A stretch of DNA of 64,000 nt from Tetmemena sp. SeJ-2015 (GCA_027382625.1 JAJKFJ010020786.1:62001-126000), one strand, 5' to 3'. Positions 45,439 through 57,966 are shown, counted from the stretch's first letter. Notes: generated by a model not told the origin, from the letters alone. Made by a program: numbers and translations.

Positions 45439-48359
45439 TAATGAGCCAAAATAAGAGTAAAAGCTTCCCCCACTCCTCAAAAGAGATAGTTCCTCCTACT
45501 ACAACAACAAAAATAGCGAGCAATAATAGTCAGAGCTTGCATAAATAAAGAATAAGTACAAGGAGTTAAGAGGTAGGCCAAGTGTGCGTGTATTTTAAGA
45601 TTTTTATTCATCATTTTGATTTCTCAAGAATTTTATAGAAAGTGTTGGGGATCTAAATTTGAGAAAGCAAGCATCGGCACTCAATCTTCGAGCTTCATAA
45701 ACTTAATTAGACTCTTCAAGAGCTACTTAAAATATGAATGGAGGTCAATACAAGAGCGATTAAGTGCATCGCCTCCCAATTAATAGATCTAAAGATAATT
45801 CAAGCCATCTAGAAGAAGAGAAAGGCGCTTCTTATTATGAATAAACTCCCCAGAGGCGTTTTGATATAAAGCCTCCACTCAATCCAGCTTGGAACAAAAG
45901 TTCAGCTCTTATTAAAACTGTCAAAACAAGTTAGATTTTTAGCAAAAATACTGAAACTTCTGTGAAGAATATAAATGTAGGCTACAAAAAAGACAACATC
46001 ACTTTTGAAAGTAGCCCTTTTTATAAGCAAACTATCATTCTCAAAAAGGAAAGATCTTAGAGCAGTCTCCTTCCAAATTTTTAAAATAAAGATAGGGCAG
46101 TTATATCTAATGACAAGAATAAAATCAATAGCAGGTATAGAAACATATCCACAGAAAGCATCAAAGAAGATCAAATTTTATTACATGATTAGTATTAATG
46201 TATGTATTTAATCGATCAAAAATAATTAAGGACAATCAAAGATAGCGATTTCTCGATAAATACAATTCACTGTAGAGGAGATCTTAGCTTAATAAAGTAC
46301 GTTATAGAAAAGAATGGATGGAGGGAAGTGAGGTAGCCAGGCAAAGGGGGATATTTTCTGGTATGGTAACAGGCTAACTGAAACGGATAAAGCTTTAGTT
46401 AGAAATAGAGATGCCTGGTAAACTATAATTTTTTTAACTCTGAGAAATCAATTCATTTGCTATTGAGTTTATAATAGATATGTGGGAGGCAGCTATTTAA
46501 TGTATATTTAAATTATTTTTTGCTTTTTCTATCTGTCTTTCAAGAGAACTTTCTTGAATTATGAAATTTATATTTCTGTTAGCTAGTTTAACAGGCATAG
46601 AGAATATTTCCAAAAGACTTCGGTTCTTTTATGCCTAAGACTTACTTCTTTCCTGAAGATCTGCCAAAATTTAAAGAACAACTCTTTCTAAATCAACAAT
46701 CATCATCTTCAACAACCAAATCTAAGAAACGTGCAAAAGATGAACTGATAACTTACATCGCTAAGCCTAGCAAGGGCTACGGAGGATAGGGGATTGTGCT
46801 TATTCAAGAAGAACCTGATATCCCCACACAAAAAGAAAGTCTCAAAGATATGGTTTGTTAAGAGTACATTGCAAATCCTTTACTCATTGACGGGAATCCA
46901 ATTAAATCTATGTTACAATAATCTTTATTTTTTGGAAGAAGTTTGATATGAGGTTGTATGTGCTCCTGAAAGATTTGGAGCCAAATATCTCAATATACCT
47001 TTGCTCTGAGGGGATGGCTCGCTTTTGCACAGAGGACTATGAGCCACCAAAAAGTAGCAACTTAAAAGATCTTTATGGGCACTTGACTAATTTCACTCTC
47101 AATTAGAATAATGAGAAGTATGTAAATAAAGAGGAATTCATGGAAGATGATTCTGGCACTAAGAGACTTGTCACAAACGTTTTTAAAGTAATGGAAAAGT
47201 CTCCAATCAACTGTGATTCTAAGATTATACTATTCTTCTGTTTAAAGTGATACGGAAGAGCTTTGGGAGAAAATAAAACAGGTTGTGGTGAAGTCGTTTC
47301 TAATAACGCTGCCATACCTTAAAAATAACTTTAAGATAGAGTTCACTTAGACACCCACTGGCCAGCCTAATATGATGCCTTTTACGGATATTAACAAGCA
47401 AGTATTTCACTTATATGGCATAGACATATTGATTGATGAGGACTTCAATCCATGGGTTCTGGAGATCAATAGCAATCCAATTTATAAACACTATGTATTT
47501 AATTTATTATAAAAAGAGCAAAATATTAAATTTAAATAATCCAAGCTTCAACATTAACATACAAAAGTTTGACAAGATTGAAGATATAGTAAATTAGAAA
47601 CATTAAATATAATTGAATCTTATCAAAACAAAACAAAAATAAAAAGTAATCTCTTATATCATAATATTCTATTTTTAAATTGAATCTATAAAATAGAATA
47701 TTTTAAGTTTAGAAGAAAAGACTGGATACCGGGTAAGAAGCGAGGTGAGTGAAATTGATAAGTATATAAAGGAAATGGTAATTTCAGATGCCTTCAAAAT
47801 AATTTTGAATGAAATTAAAAGCAACTTTAACTAGTATGAGGAGCAAGAGAGTAGCTTTGAGCTTTTGTACCCCTCTAAGCAATTTAAGAAGTTTAGATTC
47901 ATAATTTGATTTTATGTTCTTGTTTAAACTTTATTTAGCGTATTTAATGAAATAGGAAACATATTTGAGTCCTTGACTGGGGCTAGAGACTATAGTGGAC
48001 TCACAATTTCTCAATTTATGAAAATCATCCAAGCAGATCCTGATTTCTTTTACACTGTGCACTCTAGATCTTAAGAAAATTCACAGCAGCTTTTGAAGCA
48101 TGACTATGAGCTCATATTTCAACAACTATTAAAGGATAAAAATATAGCACCAGGTAGTAATCTTAATCATCAGAAAACTATTAACCTTCAGAAGTTTTAA
48201 TTAAAAATTCTTTTAGCTTATTTTAAGTAAATAAAGTTTTAACTAGGACTTTATATGATACTGGACAGGATCTATCCCAAAGAAGCAAATAAATAAAAAT
48301 GGACTGTCAAAGAATTCAGTAAACTCACATCTATGCTCAAATTTTAATTAAATGATTGA
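45439..48359 (+). CDS. Tubulin-tyrosine-ligase-like protein (TTLL)
   Basis: ATP-grasp ligase that adds glutamate, glycine or tyrosine to tubulin tails; in ciliates it acts on ciliary and cortical microtubules. A Ser/Gln-rich N-terminal extension (45439-46300) is followed by family blocks: PKTYFLPED (about 46630), YIAKPSKGYGGQGI (46750, nucleotide-binding), CQEYIANPLLID, KFDMRLYVLL (46950), GMARFCTEDYEPP, HLTNFTLN (47080), then GIDILIDEDFNPWVLEIN and EINSNPSF (47460-47550). The C-terminal region extends to TGA 48357-48359 (ending LTSMLKFQLND). Three IESs interrupt the catalytic domain and their deletion restores all motifs; others remain near 45600, 46220 and 46450. Initiating versus elongating specificity is not determined. 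Confidence 0.9.
46893..46933. other. IES in the TTLL gene, pointer GGAA
   Basis: Repeat at 46893-46896 and 46934-46937. Removing 41 nt joins NPLLIDG to KKFDMRLYVLL, the conserved ATP-grasp strand. Confidence 0.93.
47213..47246. other. IES in the TTLL gene, pointer GTGAT
   Basis: Repeat at 47213-47217 and 47247-47251. Removing 34 nt skips a TGA and joins KSPINCD to TEELWEKIKQVV. Confidence 0.92.
47474..47537. other. IES splitting the EINSNPSF motif of TTLL, pointer AATCCA
   Basis: Repeat at 47474-47479 and 47538-47543. Removing 64 nt restores the EINSNPSF catalytic motif and the following frame (NINIQKFDKIED). Confidence 0.95.
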
Positions 48360-48547
48360 TTTGCTCAGTAAAGCTTTTATAGATAGCTGATAGAGATTAT
48401 TTATGTTAAATCTATCAAAGAAGAGTATTATATTTTTAATTCGTTATAAGGTTAAGTTTAGTGAGTTAGTTAATCTAAACTTTTAATACTATCAGCACAT
48501 ATAAATAGTAAAAGCTTTAAAACGATTCTTTCATTTCAGTGATACCC

Positions 48548-51139
48548 TCATCTCTTTCTAAAGCCTATTGATGTAGATCTTTAAGCAGCTGCTCCTTTGC
48601 TCGGTGCTGCTTTACCCCCTTGCTTCATCTAGTTCGCTTTATGTTTCTACTCACAGCTGGGGATGTGGCGCTTAGCTGCCTCATCGTTGAATTTTCTTCC
48701 GCACCACTAGCATTCTGTCCTGTCATCATATTATTCAACTGGAGGCTAATTGCTTCCACCTCCGAAATTGCTGCTGCCTGAATTAGCGTCTGGTCCTTTA
48801 ACTGCTCTCATAGCTTATCTGAACATTTCCGATTATGCCTTCCATTTAGCGGCCTTGCTACCTTGCTTAATAGGCTTCTCATCTTAGGCTACGGCTTTCT
48901 TCTAAGGTTAATTTTTCTTGGGAGGTGGTTTGTATGAATACTCGTCTTTAGCACTCTCATCCATTAAGATATTATAAGAGATATTTCATTTGAATATATC
49001 TTCTAACTGTCTTTGAGCCTTAGTGTCAAAGACTTTTCTCTTTTAGACGAACACCTTCTTGCAGACTTTGGCATGCTTTGATATCGCTTGCTCATTGAAC
49101 TTCCTTCCACAAGTAGGACATTCAACTCTTGATCCTGAATCAGCATACTAGTCCCCTCCATACTGATCGTCATCATCCTCTGGGTACTCAGATGGCATCG
49201 AACTCTTTTACGCTCCCGCAATTGCTGGTCTATCATCCGGGTCTCCACTATTTCAAATACCATACAATAAATTGTATTATCGTTGAAGCCTGGGTTGAAA
49301 TTGCTCTAAGCTGCAGTTGTTCCTCCTCTTCCATTAACTTTAGTAAAATAATCAACTTACTAAGACATCACTTGATAATCAGCAATAACAAAAAGAACAA
49401 ATTTAATGATTGGAGCCTAAGTTTCTTTTAGGGGCAACACCTTGATGAGAGCCAGGGTCATACTCACTAACTTTGGGGTTGATGGTTTTCTTTTAATTGA
49501 TCAAGTTATTTTAACTGTACTCATTAATATTCTTGTTAGAGCCAAATCTATTATTCTGTTGATTCCCTAAGCTCTTTTGGCCAGGATTATTAATCTATAG
49601 ATATAAATATATAGCATTTGTGTAATTAGGCAAGTTAATTCCTCGTGAGTTGATGTTGTTGAATTGGTTGTCTAGATTTTCGTAAGAATCGCTCCTTTGC
49701 ATGTTTCCTTCTCCCTGCCAATCAAAAATCAAACTTAGAATAAGAGATAATAGAAATAATATCACTATCTTCATTGGGGTTGAAGGCTTTACGGAAGTTA
49801 TTGTTTTGATAGCTAGTTTGAGGATTTTTAGTGATTGAATTGCTGCTTATAGGGCGATCAGTTTTGTTTGGTCGGGGAACGTGGCCAAATTAAGTGTTCA
49901 TTCTACCTCCTCTTCCCCCTTCATTCACTCAAATTTCTAGTTTAGATAAAAATGCCGAATTATTTCTTAATAAGATTGGCTACTCCTCCTTCACTTGAGT
50001 ATTTGCAATAAATAAATTCATTGAGTTGTCATAGCCTTGTGGATTTGAATAACTTTGCGCGCGATCTCGTGGAGCTTCATTTCCCTTCTGCGTCATTTTC
50101 TTTTTGAGCAGTACCAAGTTGTTTCTCGCAGCTGTAACCTCTTCCCTAGAGTATGAAGGCGGTCTTTGGCTCTTAAAGTCTCTATTTAAATTAAAGACAA
50201 GTTAAAGAATAAGCGGTTAAATATTTTAGTTTGAGTAAGAGGGTTGATCTCTGGCATCATTGCCTCCATTAAAGTTACTACCATTTCTATTGAATCCCGA
50301 AGTTGAAGTGTAGGATGCCTGAATCGTGTTATGGCTCGCTTCATAGCCAGGCTATTGTTTGAAATTGTTGTATTGATTGCCATCATTAAAATTCAATAAG
50401 TAAAAGTTTTTAAAATTTACCAAACCCTCCATTCATAGTTTGAGGGCCATAATTGTTATTCTGTTTTTGATTTGGGTTGCTATAACTGTTTAAATTAGGA
50501 AATTGAAATATGAAATGAGTGTCGTAAGAAATCGATTATGCAACTGAAGATGCGTTTCTGTGTCTAGCTGCTGCCGCATTTTAAGAATACCCTCCTCCAG
50601 AATTAATCATTAATCATTCTAGTTTAAATATTAAAGTTTATAATCAGAATATCCACTTCCAGTTATGGGTAGGTCATCATTCATGCTCCCTTCATTGTAG
50701 GATTCAGCCTTGACTAGCTCATTCCTCCATAGCCAGTAAATTAATACTTATTTAGTTTTATCATCTATAGACAGTGCTTCAAAATTATAGCAATATACTG
50801 AAAGCATAATGTGCTATTGTTATTGGAGTAAGAACTAGCACCTGGGATGCCTCTTCCCCCGCCATATTAAGAGTTGCCCATGCCCATATGAGAGTCTTGA
50901 CTGTACTTTTAATAGCCCACTCCTCCAAAACCTCCTCCACCAACTGAGGTGGAAGTACTGAAATTTTCTCTTGGACCGCCTCCATTTGAGCCACCTCCAC
51001 TCATGTGCGAGAAGCCACTAGTAGATGTCGCGTCGGGCCTCTGCTGTGTTCCAGGAGTCTTTAGCATAAAATCTCCAGCTGTTTTCAAGAGAGAGTTGCC
51101 TTGCTTTCTCTCCTCTCTCAGTTTCTTTGAGTTTTCCAT
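48548..51139 (-). CDS. C2HC zinc-finger protein, ZC2HC1-like
   Basis: ATG at 51137-51139 starts MENSKKLREERKQGNSLLK, a basic helix, then Gly/Ser/Asn-rich disordered sequence (51000-49300). Two C2HC fingers follow: VECPTCGRKFNEQAISKHAK plus a Cys four residues on (about 49060-49125), and TECQWCGRKFNDEAAKRH with IPSC (about 48660-48725), separated by a basic linker. The pattern CxxCGRxFxxxxxxxHxxxC is that of the ZC2HC1/FAM164 family, whose ciliate members are often basal-body or ciliary. Stop is TGA 48548-48550. Many short frame changes in the disordered part mark unplaced IESs (for example near 48975-48995). Confidence 0.8.
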
Positions 51140-51587
51140 TTATTCTTTCCTTTCAGAAAATTTATCATATTAAATGATTCCTCTTTTGCGCCCAGTCATT
51201 GGCTCCTTAACTGCCTTTTAGGCCCATCCTGCACTCATTGTTTGTTGTGTCTTGAATTACAAATTGTATATTAATTTTACAATATGAAGAAAGGGCTACT
51301 AAATCTATCGATCAAGATTATCATAGTGTATCATTGGGTAGCAAAAATTTATAAATTTCATTTAATTACTATTTCATTATTGGAGGTTTATAATCATCAA
51401 AGACTTCTCAAGTAAATTAATTTTACCAATAAAATTCACCATAGTCATTTAAATCTGGGTATATTTTGTTAATTTCAACTTATCTTTGACTAAAGAATTT
51501 AGTTAACTTTGCTTTAGTGAGAGTCAAATTTCTTTATCCCTAATTTGCATATGGCTTTTTTGGTATTTAGTAAATTAGTTAAGTTTA
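51140..51587. promoter_or_regulatory. Divergent intergenic region between the C2HC-finger and eIF2B-delta genes
   Basis: 448 bp between outward-facing starts. AT-rich; no motif, RNA gene or repeat recognised. Confidence 0.35.
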
Positions 51588-53663
51588 ATGGAAGGAAAAG
51601 ATATCAAGCAGCAGACTCAATTAGAGCAGCAAACCTAAAATGTAAAGTAGCCTGCACAATAATCTATTTATCACACACTTTTATGATAATGAACACTTTC
51701 TCATCAATTCAACATTTAGACAGAGGAAGTGAAATAAGGCAGCACGAAGCAGCAGCAATAAAAGAAGGCGCCTAAAGAGTAACTCTTATAATTATTTTAT
51801 TAAGAGAAGCCTCAGAAGGATGTAGAGAATCTCGTAGTTTCTGGGCAGCAATTAACCGCAGAAGAGAGTAAGCATGCATACATTCTATATATTCTTAGTC
51901 ATTTGAAGAGTTAGATAATATATGTCCATCTGGAAATATTAAATCTATTTTGCATAGAGTAAGCTTTAAGAAAAGCAAAGAAGGACGAAGCTAAAATTGC
52001 CAAGCAGAAATTGCAATAGCAAAAACAAGGAGCAGTAGAAGGGGCCGAAGAACAGAAGTAGCCTACCTCTAAAAAGAACAACTAAAAGTCAAATGAGCCC
52101 AGTAAAGATCAATCAAAGAGCAAGCCAGCAGATTAAGCTCCAATAAAAGTGGATGCATTTGCAGCTATGAAAAATAACATTGGAGCATAGCCTGTTCAAG
52201 AGACATCAAATCCCTAGATTCAAAGTCAAGTTACTGGTTCAAGCAATAATACTCTGTAAACTCCTTCCAACAATTTGAACAATAGACAAAGAACAGGATC
52301 CTTTTTCTCTCACTACTCTAATGACCCCAATCTTTTGTTAAAACATTTTATTTAATCTTCGTCATCCCTAAAATCCAGTTTAATAAGAGCTTAACTAAGC
52401 AGGATCTATTAAAGATATTGCACTGTTTAGTAGGTTAGCAAATGTGAAAGAGCAGACAGACTATTTGCAAAGACATGAACATCTCCATCCAAAGATCAGA
52501 GAAGTAGGTGCAAGAATGTTAAATGAACACTACGGGAGCTCAAACTTGCGATGCGTAGCTATGATTCATGCTTTGAAACATTTTATCAACGAGTTCTAAG
52601 TCCCTTAGAACAAATCTCTCAACAGAGAATTAGAAAGAGAGCTAGATTAGATCATTACCTTTTGGGTGGGATGCAAGCCCTTCACTGCAGGTTTAGAGTA
52701 TGCAACTGACTATATCAAGTTTTCATATTTTCGCTTTGAAAATAATTAAGTTATCAGTTGCTCAACTTAATACAAAGCTGACTGCAGAGCAGTAAAAGCG
52801 AATCATCACAGATAAGTTAGACAACTTTATTGTTGATAAGATCATTACAGCAGACGAATAAATTGTTCTGAAAGCAATGAACCTCTTTCCAAGCAATCAG
52901 CATGACGAAGAAGAAACTATTTTGACTTTGGGAGGAGTTCATCTATTACAGCTAATTTTCTCTGAAGCAAAGGACCAAGGAAAGCGTTTTAATGTGATTG
53001 TCGCTGACTCTGGGCCAGATTTTGAAGGCAGAGAAATGGTGAAAAGACTAAGCAACTATGGCATCAAATGCACTTATACCTTGATTTGTCTTGTTTTTAG
53101 ATTAGTGGTCTGTCCTTCCTTATTCAGAAGGTGAGTAAAGTTTTCATCGGAGCTTCTTCAGTACTTTCAAATGGAGCAGTAGTAGCAAAAATGGGAACCG
53201 CTTTGTTGACTAGTATCGCTTCTAAACAAAAGTTTTTCAATCATTGAAGATATATATAATGTTTGTTAAACACTCTAAGCCAGTGGTGGTGTTTTCAGAA
53301 ACATATAAGTTCAGTGACAGAGTTAATCTTGATGCTATAAACAACAATGAAATCGGAGACCCATCTAAGATAGCTTCTCACAGAGGAGTAAATGCACTAT
53401 TTATATTGTCGTTTTTAATAATTAGAGTTTCTAAATCAATTGAAACCACTCAAGCTAGCTCCAGTAATCTCCTTGGAGAATGGAAGAAGAACACTAAACT
53501 TGTGCTTCTAAACTTAAAATATGATCTCACTCCATGCAAGCACATCAACATGATAATTTGCGAGTATGGTCGTGTTCCTGCGATTTCAGTTCCAGTTGTT
53601 ATTAGAGAATCCCACAGAGAAATGGAACAAAACTCCGTGTCAGATACTCTTATAGAGGTATGA
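51588..53663 (+). CDS. Translation initiation factor eIF2B, delta subunit
   Basis: Regulatory subunit of the eIF2 guanine-nucleotide exchange factor. ATG at 51588 (MEGKDIKQQTQLEQQ). A Lys/Gln-rich N-terminal extension (51600-52300) precedes the IF-2B fold: DIALFSRLANVKEQ is followed by the helical part (VAMIHALKHFINEFQVPQNK), then DKIITADEQ, ETILTLGGVHLLQLIF, FNVIVADSGPDFEGREMV, YTLISGLSFLIQKVSKVFIG, SSVLSNGAVVAKMGTALL, VVVFSETYKFSDRVNLDAI and a C-terminal YDLTPCKHINMII ... VPVVIRE. Five IESs are placed, four of them inside strongly conserved sequence. In-frame Gln codons are frequent. Frame breaks near 51720 and 51880-51960 remain. Assignment to delta rests on the long N-terminal extension and these sequence blocks. 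Confidence 0.93.
52329..52353. other. IES in eIF2B-delta, pointer AATCTT
   Basis: Repeat at 52329-52334 and 52354-52359. Removing 25 nt joins HYSNDPNL to RHPQNPVQQEL and the AGSIKDIALF block. Confidence 0.92.
52717..52747. other. IES in eIF2B-delta, pointer AAGTT
   Basis: Repeat at 52717-52721 and 52748-52752. Removing 31 nt joins LEYATDYIK to LSVAQLNTKLT. Confidence 0.92.
53083..53099. other. 17-nt IES in eIF2B-delta, pointer GATT
   Basis: Repeat at 53083-53086 and 53100-53103. Removing 17 nt gives CTYTLISGLSFLIQKV, matching the family. The insert does not begin with GT, so it is not an intron. Confidence 0.93.
53230..53276. other. IES in eIF2B-delta, pointer AAG (or TCTAA)
   Basis: AAG at 53230-53232 and 53277-53279 gives IASKQKPVVVFSETYKF after a 47-nt deletion. 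An alternative pointer TCTAA (53221-53225, 53274-53278) also restores frame but is two residues shorter. Confidence 0.85.
53372..53452. other. 81-nt frame-neutral IES in eIF2B-delta, pointer AGCT
   Basis: Repeat at 53372-53375 and 53453-53456. The insert is open and would add 27 residues that family members lack. Removal gives GDPSKIASSNLLGEWKKN. Confidence 0.85.
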
Positions 53664-53869
53664 GAGACAGTTTAGATAATTAAGAGTATTAATTACAAAT
53701 ATATTGCAAATAGTTTTAATGTTGAATATGAATATTCTTCCTAATCTTTTGAAAGAAAAATGTAAATAGTAAAGATTAAACTCTATTTCAATCATCACAC
53801 TATGTTGATACCATAATTTAAAGCTCCGCTAATAACCTGAGTTATTTTATTTTCTCTCAGGTTTTGTCT

Positions 53870-56800
53870 TGCCTAACTTACAAACTAACTTAATTATTCC
53901 TAAAATAGTGTGACATAAATCCAAAGTGCTTACCCTCATAAGCTATCTTATGAATTGCTCTTGCTTCTGATCGATTAAGCTTTGTTCTCTGATTCTGTCT
54001 CTCCTTGCTTCTCTTTCTTTTCTTTTGCTAGATCTGTTGCCACCCTCGCTCTCTCTGCTCTTTGCATCTTCCTTCAATCTTAAGGTGAGACCTTGGACAA
54101 ATCCCTTCATTTGGCCTTCTCCATGCTCCGTAACTAGGAATTAGGATTGCACGAGCCCTAATAGCTCGGGCAAGACTGGATGAGATTTGACATAGGTTAG
54201 GTTTTCCTCGTATTACAAGACTTAATCTCTAAGAATGAGTCTAAACGAGTCTCTCGTGGGTGATAAATAAGAGCTCAGCATAAAGAAGCAAAGCGATTCG
54301 ATACAGAGGCAGTTTAAAAACTCAACATTTATTTTTTAAAACTTATCAGTCCCTAAACCTTTGCTTAGAGGCAACTGTTTCGAATGAAAGGTGGAAACCA
54401 GTTTAAGAAGCTATTCCAATGAGATAATCCTTGAGACTTCTTGTGTGAAGTGGCTGTTTGAATTAACTCCATAACGCTTTGTTTGCCTTACAAATAACAT
54501 AATATGTAAGAGGTTTTTACTAGCTGCCCTCTTAAGAATATCCCTATGGGAATTACTACTCATTGAACTTGCAAGAAAAGAATCTGTGCAGTAAGTTATG
54601 ATTGTTATCATTAGCTGATCTCTGATGTCAAAGAGTTAGAGCTACTTCATGCACTTGCGCACATCCATAGTATTCTTAAATGCGAAAGAGTTTATCAGTT
54701 GCATGAACTTTATGTTCACATACACGTTTTCCTCAACCAAATTATCTAGCTCCTCAATAAGAAATAACTTTATGAATTCTATATGTATGAAGGTTATAAG
54801 TTTCTTGATATTTTGAAGAGTGTGAATTTCTTTGGACTGTATTTTTGGATTAACCTCAAAGTGCCTCAGGATTCTCGTAATTATTAAAAGTTACTTGAAG
54901 AGGTCTTAGCCAACTTGACACTCCATATACTTTAAAGTTTGAGATTTATCACTCTAATAAAAACTTTAACTCAATATTAAGACTTACAGGTTGTTGGATA
55001 TCGTAGATCACAATGAATGTGAGGATTTCTAAAGTGAGCTCGATACTTCTCTTCGATATTACCTTTTATTCAGTGATGTGAATATAACCACCGTCTGAAC
55101 CGTCTGTATTGGTTTAGGTCTCACTGAACAATAAGATCATTTTATTGAATATTTCTAAGAATTTAAATAAGGTTTGATTAACTTGCTCAATTCTGTATTC
55201 TTTTTGCTGTAAGAATGAGAAAAGCCATTCCAAAATGGATTAGTAATGCTAGCTTTGCAAGTTAGCAATATTTGATCTGCCGTTCGTATCCATTATGTGA
55301 GTAGTTTCTTTTATCAAAGTCCTGAGTTCTTTTAGCATATTTGCAGAAGTCTATTCGCTTTCAAGGAGAGCGATTGCATTTAAAGCTGACTCAAGCATCT
55401 CAAAGTGTAGAATCTGCTGCTTCTTTGGCTTGTGAAGATTTTTATTCAAATGATCTACTATGAAAAGTTAAAAATGACTTAACAAAATACGTTTTAAAAT
55501 ATGAGATGAGCTATTTCAGAGTCATTCATAAGAGTATGAACGATTGAGCTGGTAGAAGGATATAATGAGTTTGCACTGTCGAAAGAGTCAGTGCTAGCTT
55601 CGATGATAGTTTTGATCAGATTTCTAGAAGATTGGCAGTTGTGATTCAAACACTCATCCATAAATTTGAAGCCCTGCCTACTTTTGAACTCTACTCTGAA
55701 TTAATGTAATAAGAATAAAAGCTTTTCTTAGAATTTTGATGATTTGCACAATAGAAGTGACATGAACTTCACAGCGTATTCTTTAACATCAGGATTTTCC
55801 ACTCTCATTAAGCGTCATTAAAGAGTTGAATATATCAAGCTTTAGAATTTTCTCAACCAGTGAAGATGATGACTCGTCAACTTCAATTTTATTCTAATTT
55901 AGTCATATTAACTACAATATGGATCGCAATTATACTCAAACAATCCATTTTTACAACTTAAAAATAGTTCAAATGTATTTATCCATTGAGAGCTAGCTCA
56001 TTCTCTAATTTTTATAGCTCTACTAAGTAAAGAAATCTAGCAAGATCTTAAGATCCTGAACACACTCTTCCTCCGTAAATACCTCATTTTTTATGGCTGC
56101 GACATATATCTCGTAAATTTGCATTACTTGCTCATAAATAAACATGAACTTTGTATCACTGCTTATCAACTAGAACAGTCTGACAATTGTCGATATTCCC
56201 ATAGAAAGAATCAAAAGCAAAATAATTTTTCCATAGTTTCTCTAAACACTTTGAGATTATTGTAAACAGAGGGTTAGAATTTGAGACCCAAAGTTTCATT
56301 AGACCCAATTGCCAAGCTATCCTCACTGCTTTACACAAACTGAAGCTGTATTAAACTTGAACCTGTTGCTTAAGAATTTTAAGGAAGGTAGTTTGTGCTA
56401 TTGTTAGCCATGGAATTCACATTTTCTTTGTTGGTAGTGATTTGAGTTTGCTATTATTAGGACTATGAATTTGAAGACTTAACTCCATTTGCTCGAGTTT
56501 ATAAAAATTAATATAAAATGGGGGATGATCATAAATGAGAAATTTAAATGAGCCTAATTTTACATAGAAGGCTAATGAGTTAGGAGCTAGTGAAGAGTGC
56601 TTAGAATTAGAGTCATGTGCTAATCCTTGAGTTGAGGAAGGATTCTCATTATAACTTTGAAAAATTCCATTTTGGTACTGTCAAAGCGAGGTATGAGTCG
56701 TAGCATATTTCCTTGTAAATGAGAAGGCTGCTTCTACAGAAGCAAATATATTTAGCATTCGCACTTTTATATAATTATAAATGTACGTTGTGCTAGTTGC

Positions 56801-57907
56801 ATGCTATATCAACCAAGGTAAGAATGGCAAAGTGATCTGCATTCAGTTTATTAGATTGAGAATGGAGAATAAGTTGTTTGAGCGCTTCGAATCCATCTAT
56901 CCTTGTAAAGAGCTGAACTATTTACGGGTTTGATCTGATGAGAAGAGAAGCAAGGAAAGTCAGAGACAAGCACACCTGCTTTTCATCTTAGCTAGCTGCA
57001 ATCAACTCCAACCCTGCTATCAACGAATCCTCGTTGCATAAGTACTGCAAGTCAATTCTTACAAACCTATGATACTCAATTTATGTAGCTTGTATGGAAC
57101 AATATATTTTTGGTTTTTTAATGAAATTCTGCAAATAAAATGACAACTGCTACAGCAAAGTACAAAAAGTAAATTAAAATTTTAGCTCAGCTTCATAAAA
57201 ACGCTTCTGCCAAATTATTATATTTTTTTTTCTTATGCTCTTTTTCGAATTTTAAATCCCTCTCAATAAAACAGAATGGCCTTTAATCTCATAACCGAAA
57301 TTCTCTTTTAGCAAGTTCAGTCCTCGCAAGCTAGGTACAGAGCTCTTGTAACTAAGTAAAATCGCACAGTCAACTTCCTTCCCAGCCCATTCATTCTCAT
57401 CAAGCGAAGACTTAAAATTCAAGTGAGCAGTACATATAAAATCTAAAAAGTTTCAAGTATTCTCCACACCAGGCTCATCAAACTTCCACTTCAACTGCTT
57501 ACTTTTCTTAGCCTCCCTAGCATCAAACCACAAAAGGGAGGAACTCTAAGGAACAGACGTCTTCTCATTCTCAAATAAGAGAGTTAAAATAATCTTTGCT
57601 AAATATGGAGCCCTCTGAATTCTATCACTCTTAAGCTTAAATTGAGGATGAGAACAAGAGAATTTTCAACAATCATTTGATGAAAGAGAGGCAGCCTAAA
57701 TATAGTCTAAATTTTATAGAAAATCAAATATCTTACAAATTCAGTAAGATAAGAATTTAAATCGTTATTTTGCAGTGAAAAGGTTTATTTAAATGTATAG
57801 AATATAATTATTCTCAATTTACTTTAAATTTGGCTATAACTATAAAACCAAATAATTTAAAGGGAAATATAAAATATAGAAACAAAGCAATGAAGTAATT
57901 CAGCCAT
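53870..57907 (-). CDS. Large helical-repeat (ARM/HEAT-like) protein; unknown
   Basis: Start probably ATG 57905-57907 (MAELLHCF). The N-terminal part (57180-57700) has FKLKSDRIQRAPYLAKIILT, SLDENEWAGKEVDCAILLSY and LRGLNLLKENFGYEIKGH. It then runs without a stop into helical sequence (DEKQVCLSLTFLASLLIRSN, ADHFAILTLVDIAC) that continues through 56300-54300 (AWQLGLMKLWVSNSNPLFTI, RDQLMITIITYCTDSFLA). The C-terminus is a charged coiled coil (MKGFVQGLTLRLKEDAKSRE, then REARRDRIREQSLIDQKQEQ) with a possible intron after RQLMR near 53930. One TGA interrupts the N-terminal frame at 57453-57455. Looks like an alpha-solenoid scaffold; no catalytic domain recognised. Confidence 0.6.
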
Positions 57908-57966
57908 AAACTAAAAAAATTGATGTATTTAATTAACCTAATATTTGATATGCAAATAGTTTAAAG

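Noticed and set aside
57418..57458. 7-bp direct repeat TTCAAGT looking like an IES pointer pair
   Set aside because: Deletion of the 34 nt would break the frame that is open on both sides; only the single TGA there is anomalous.
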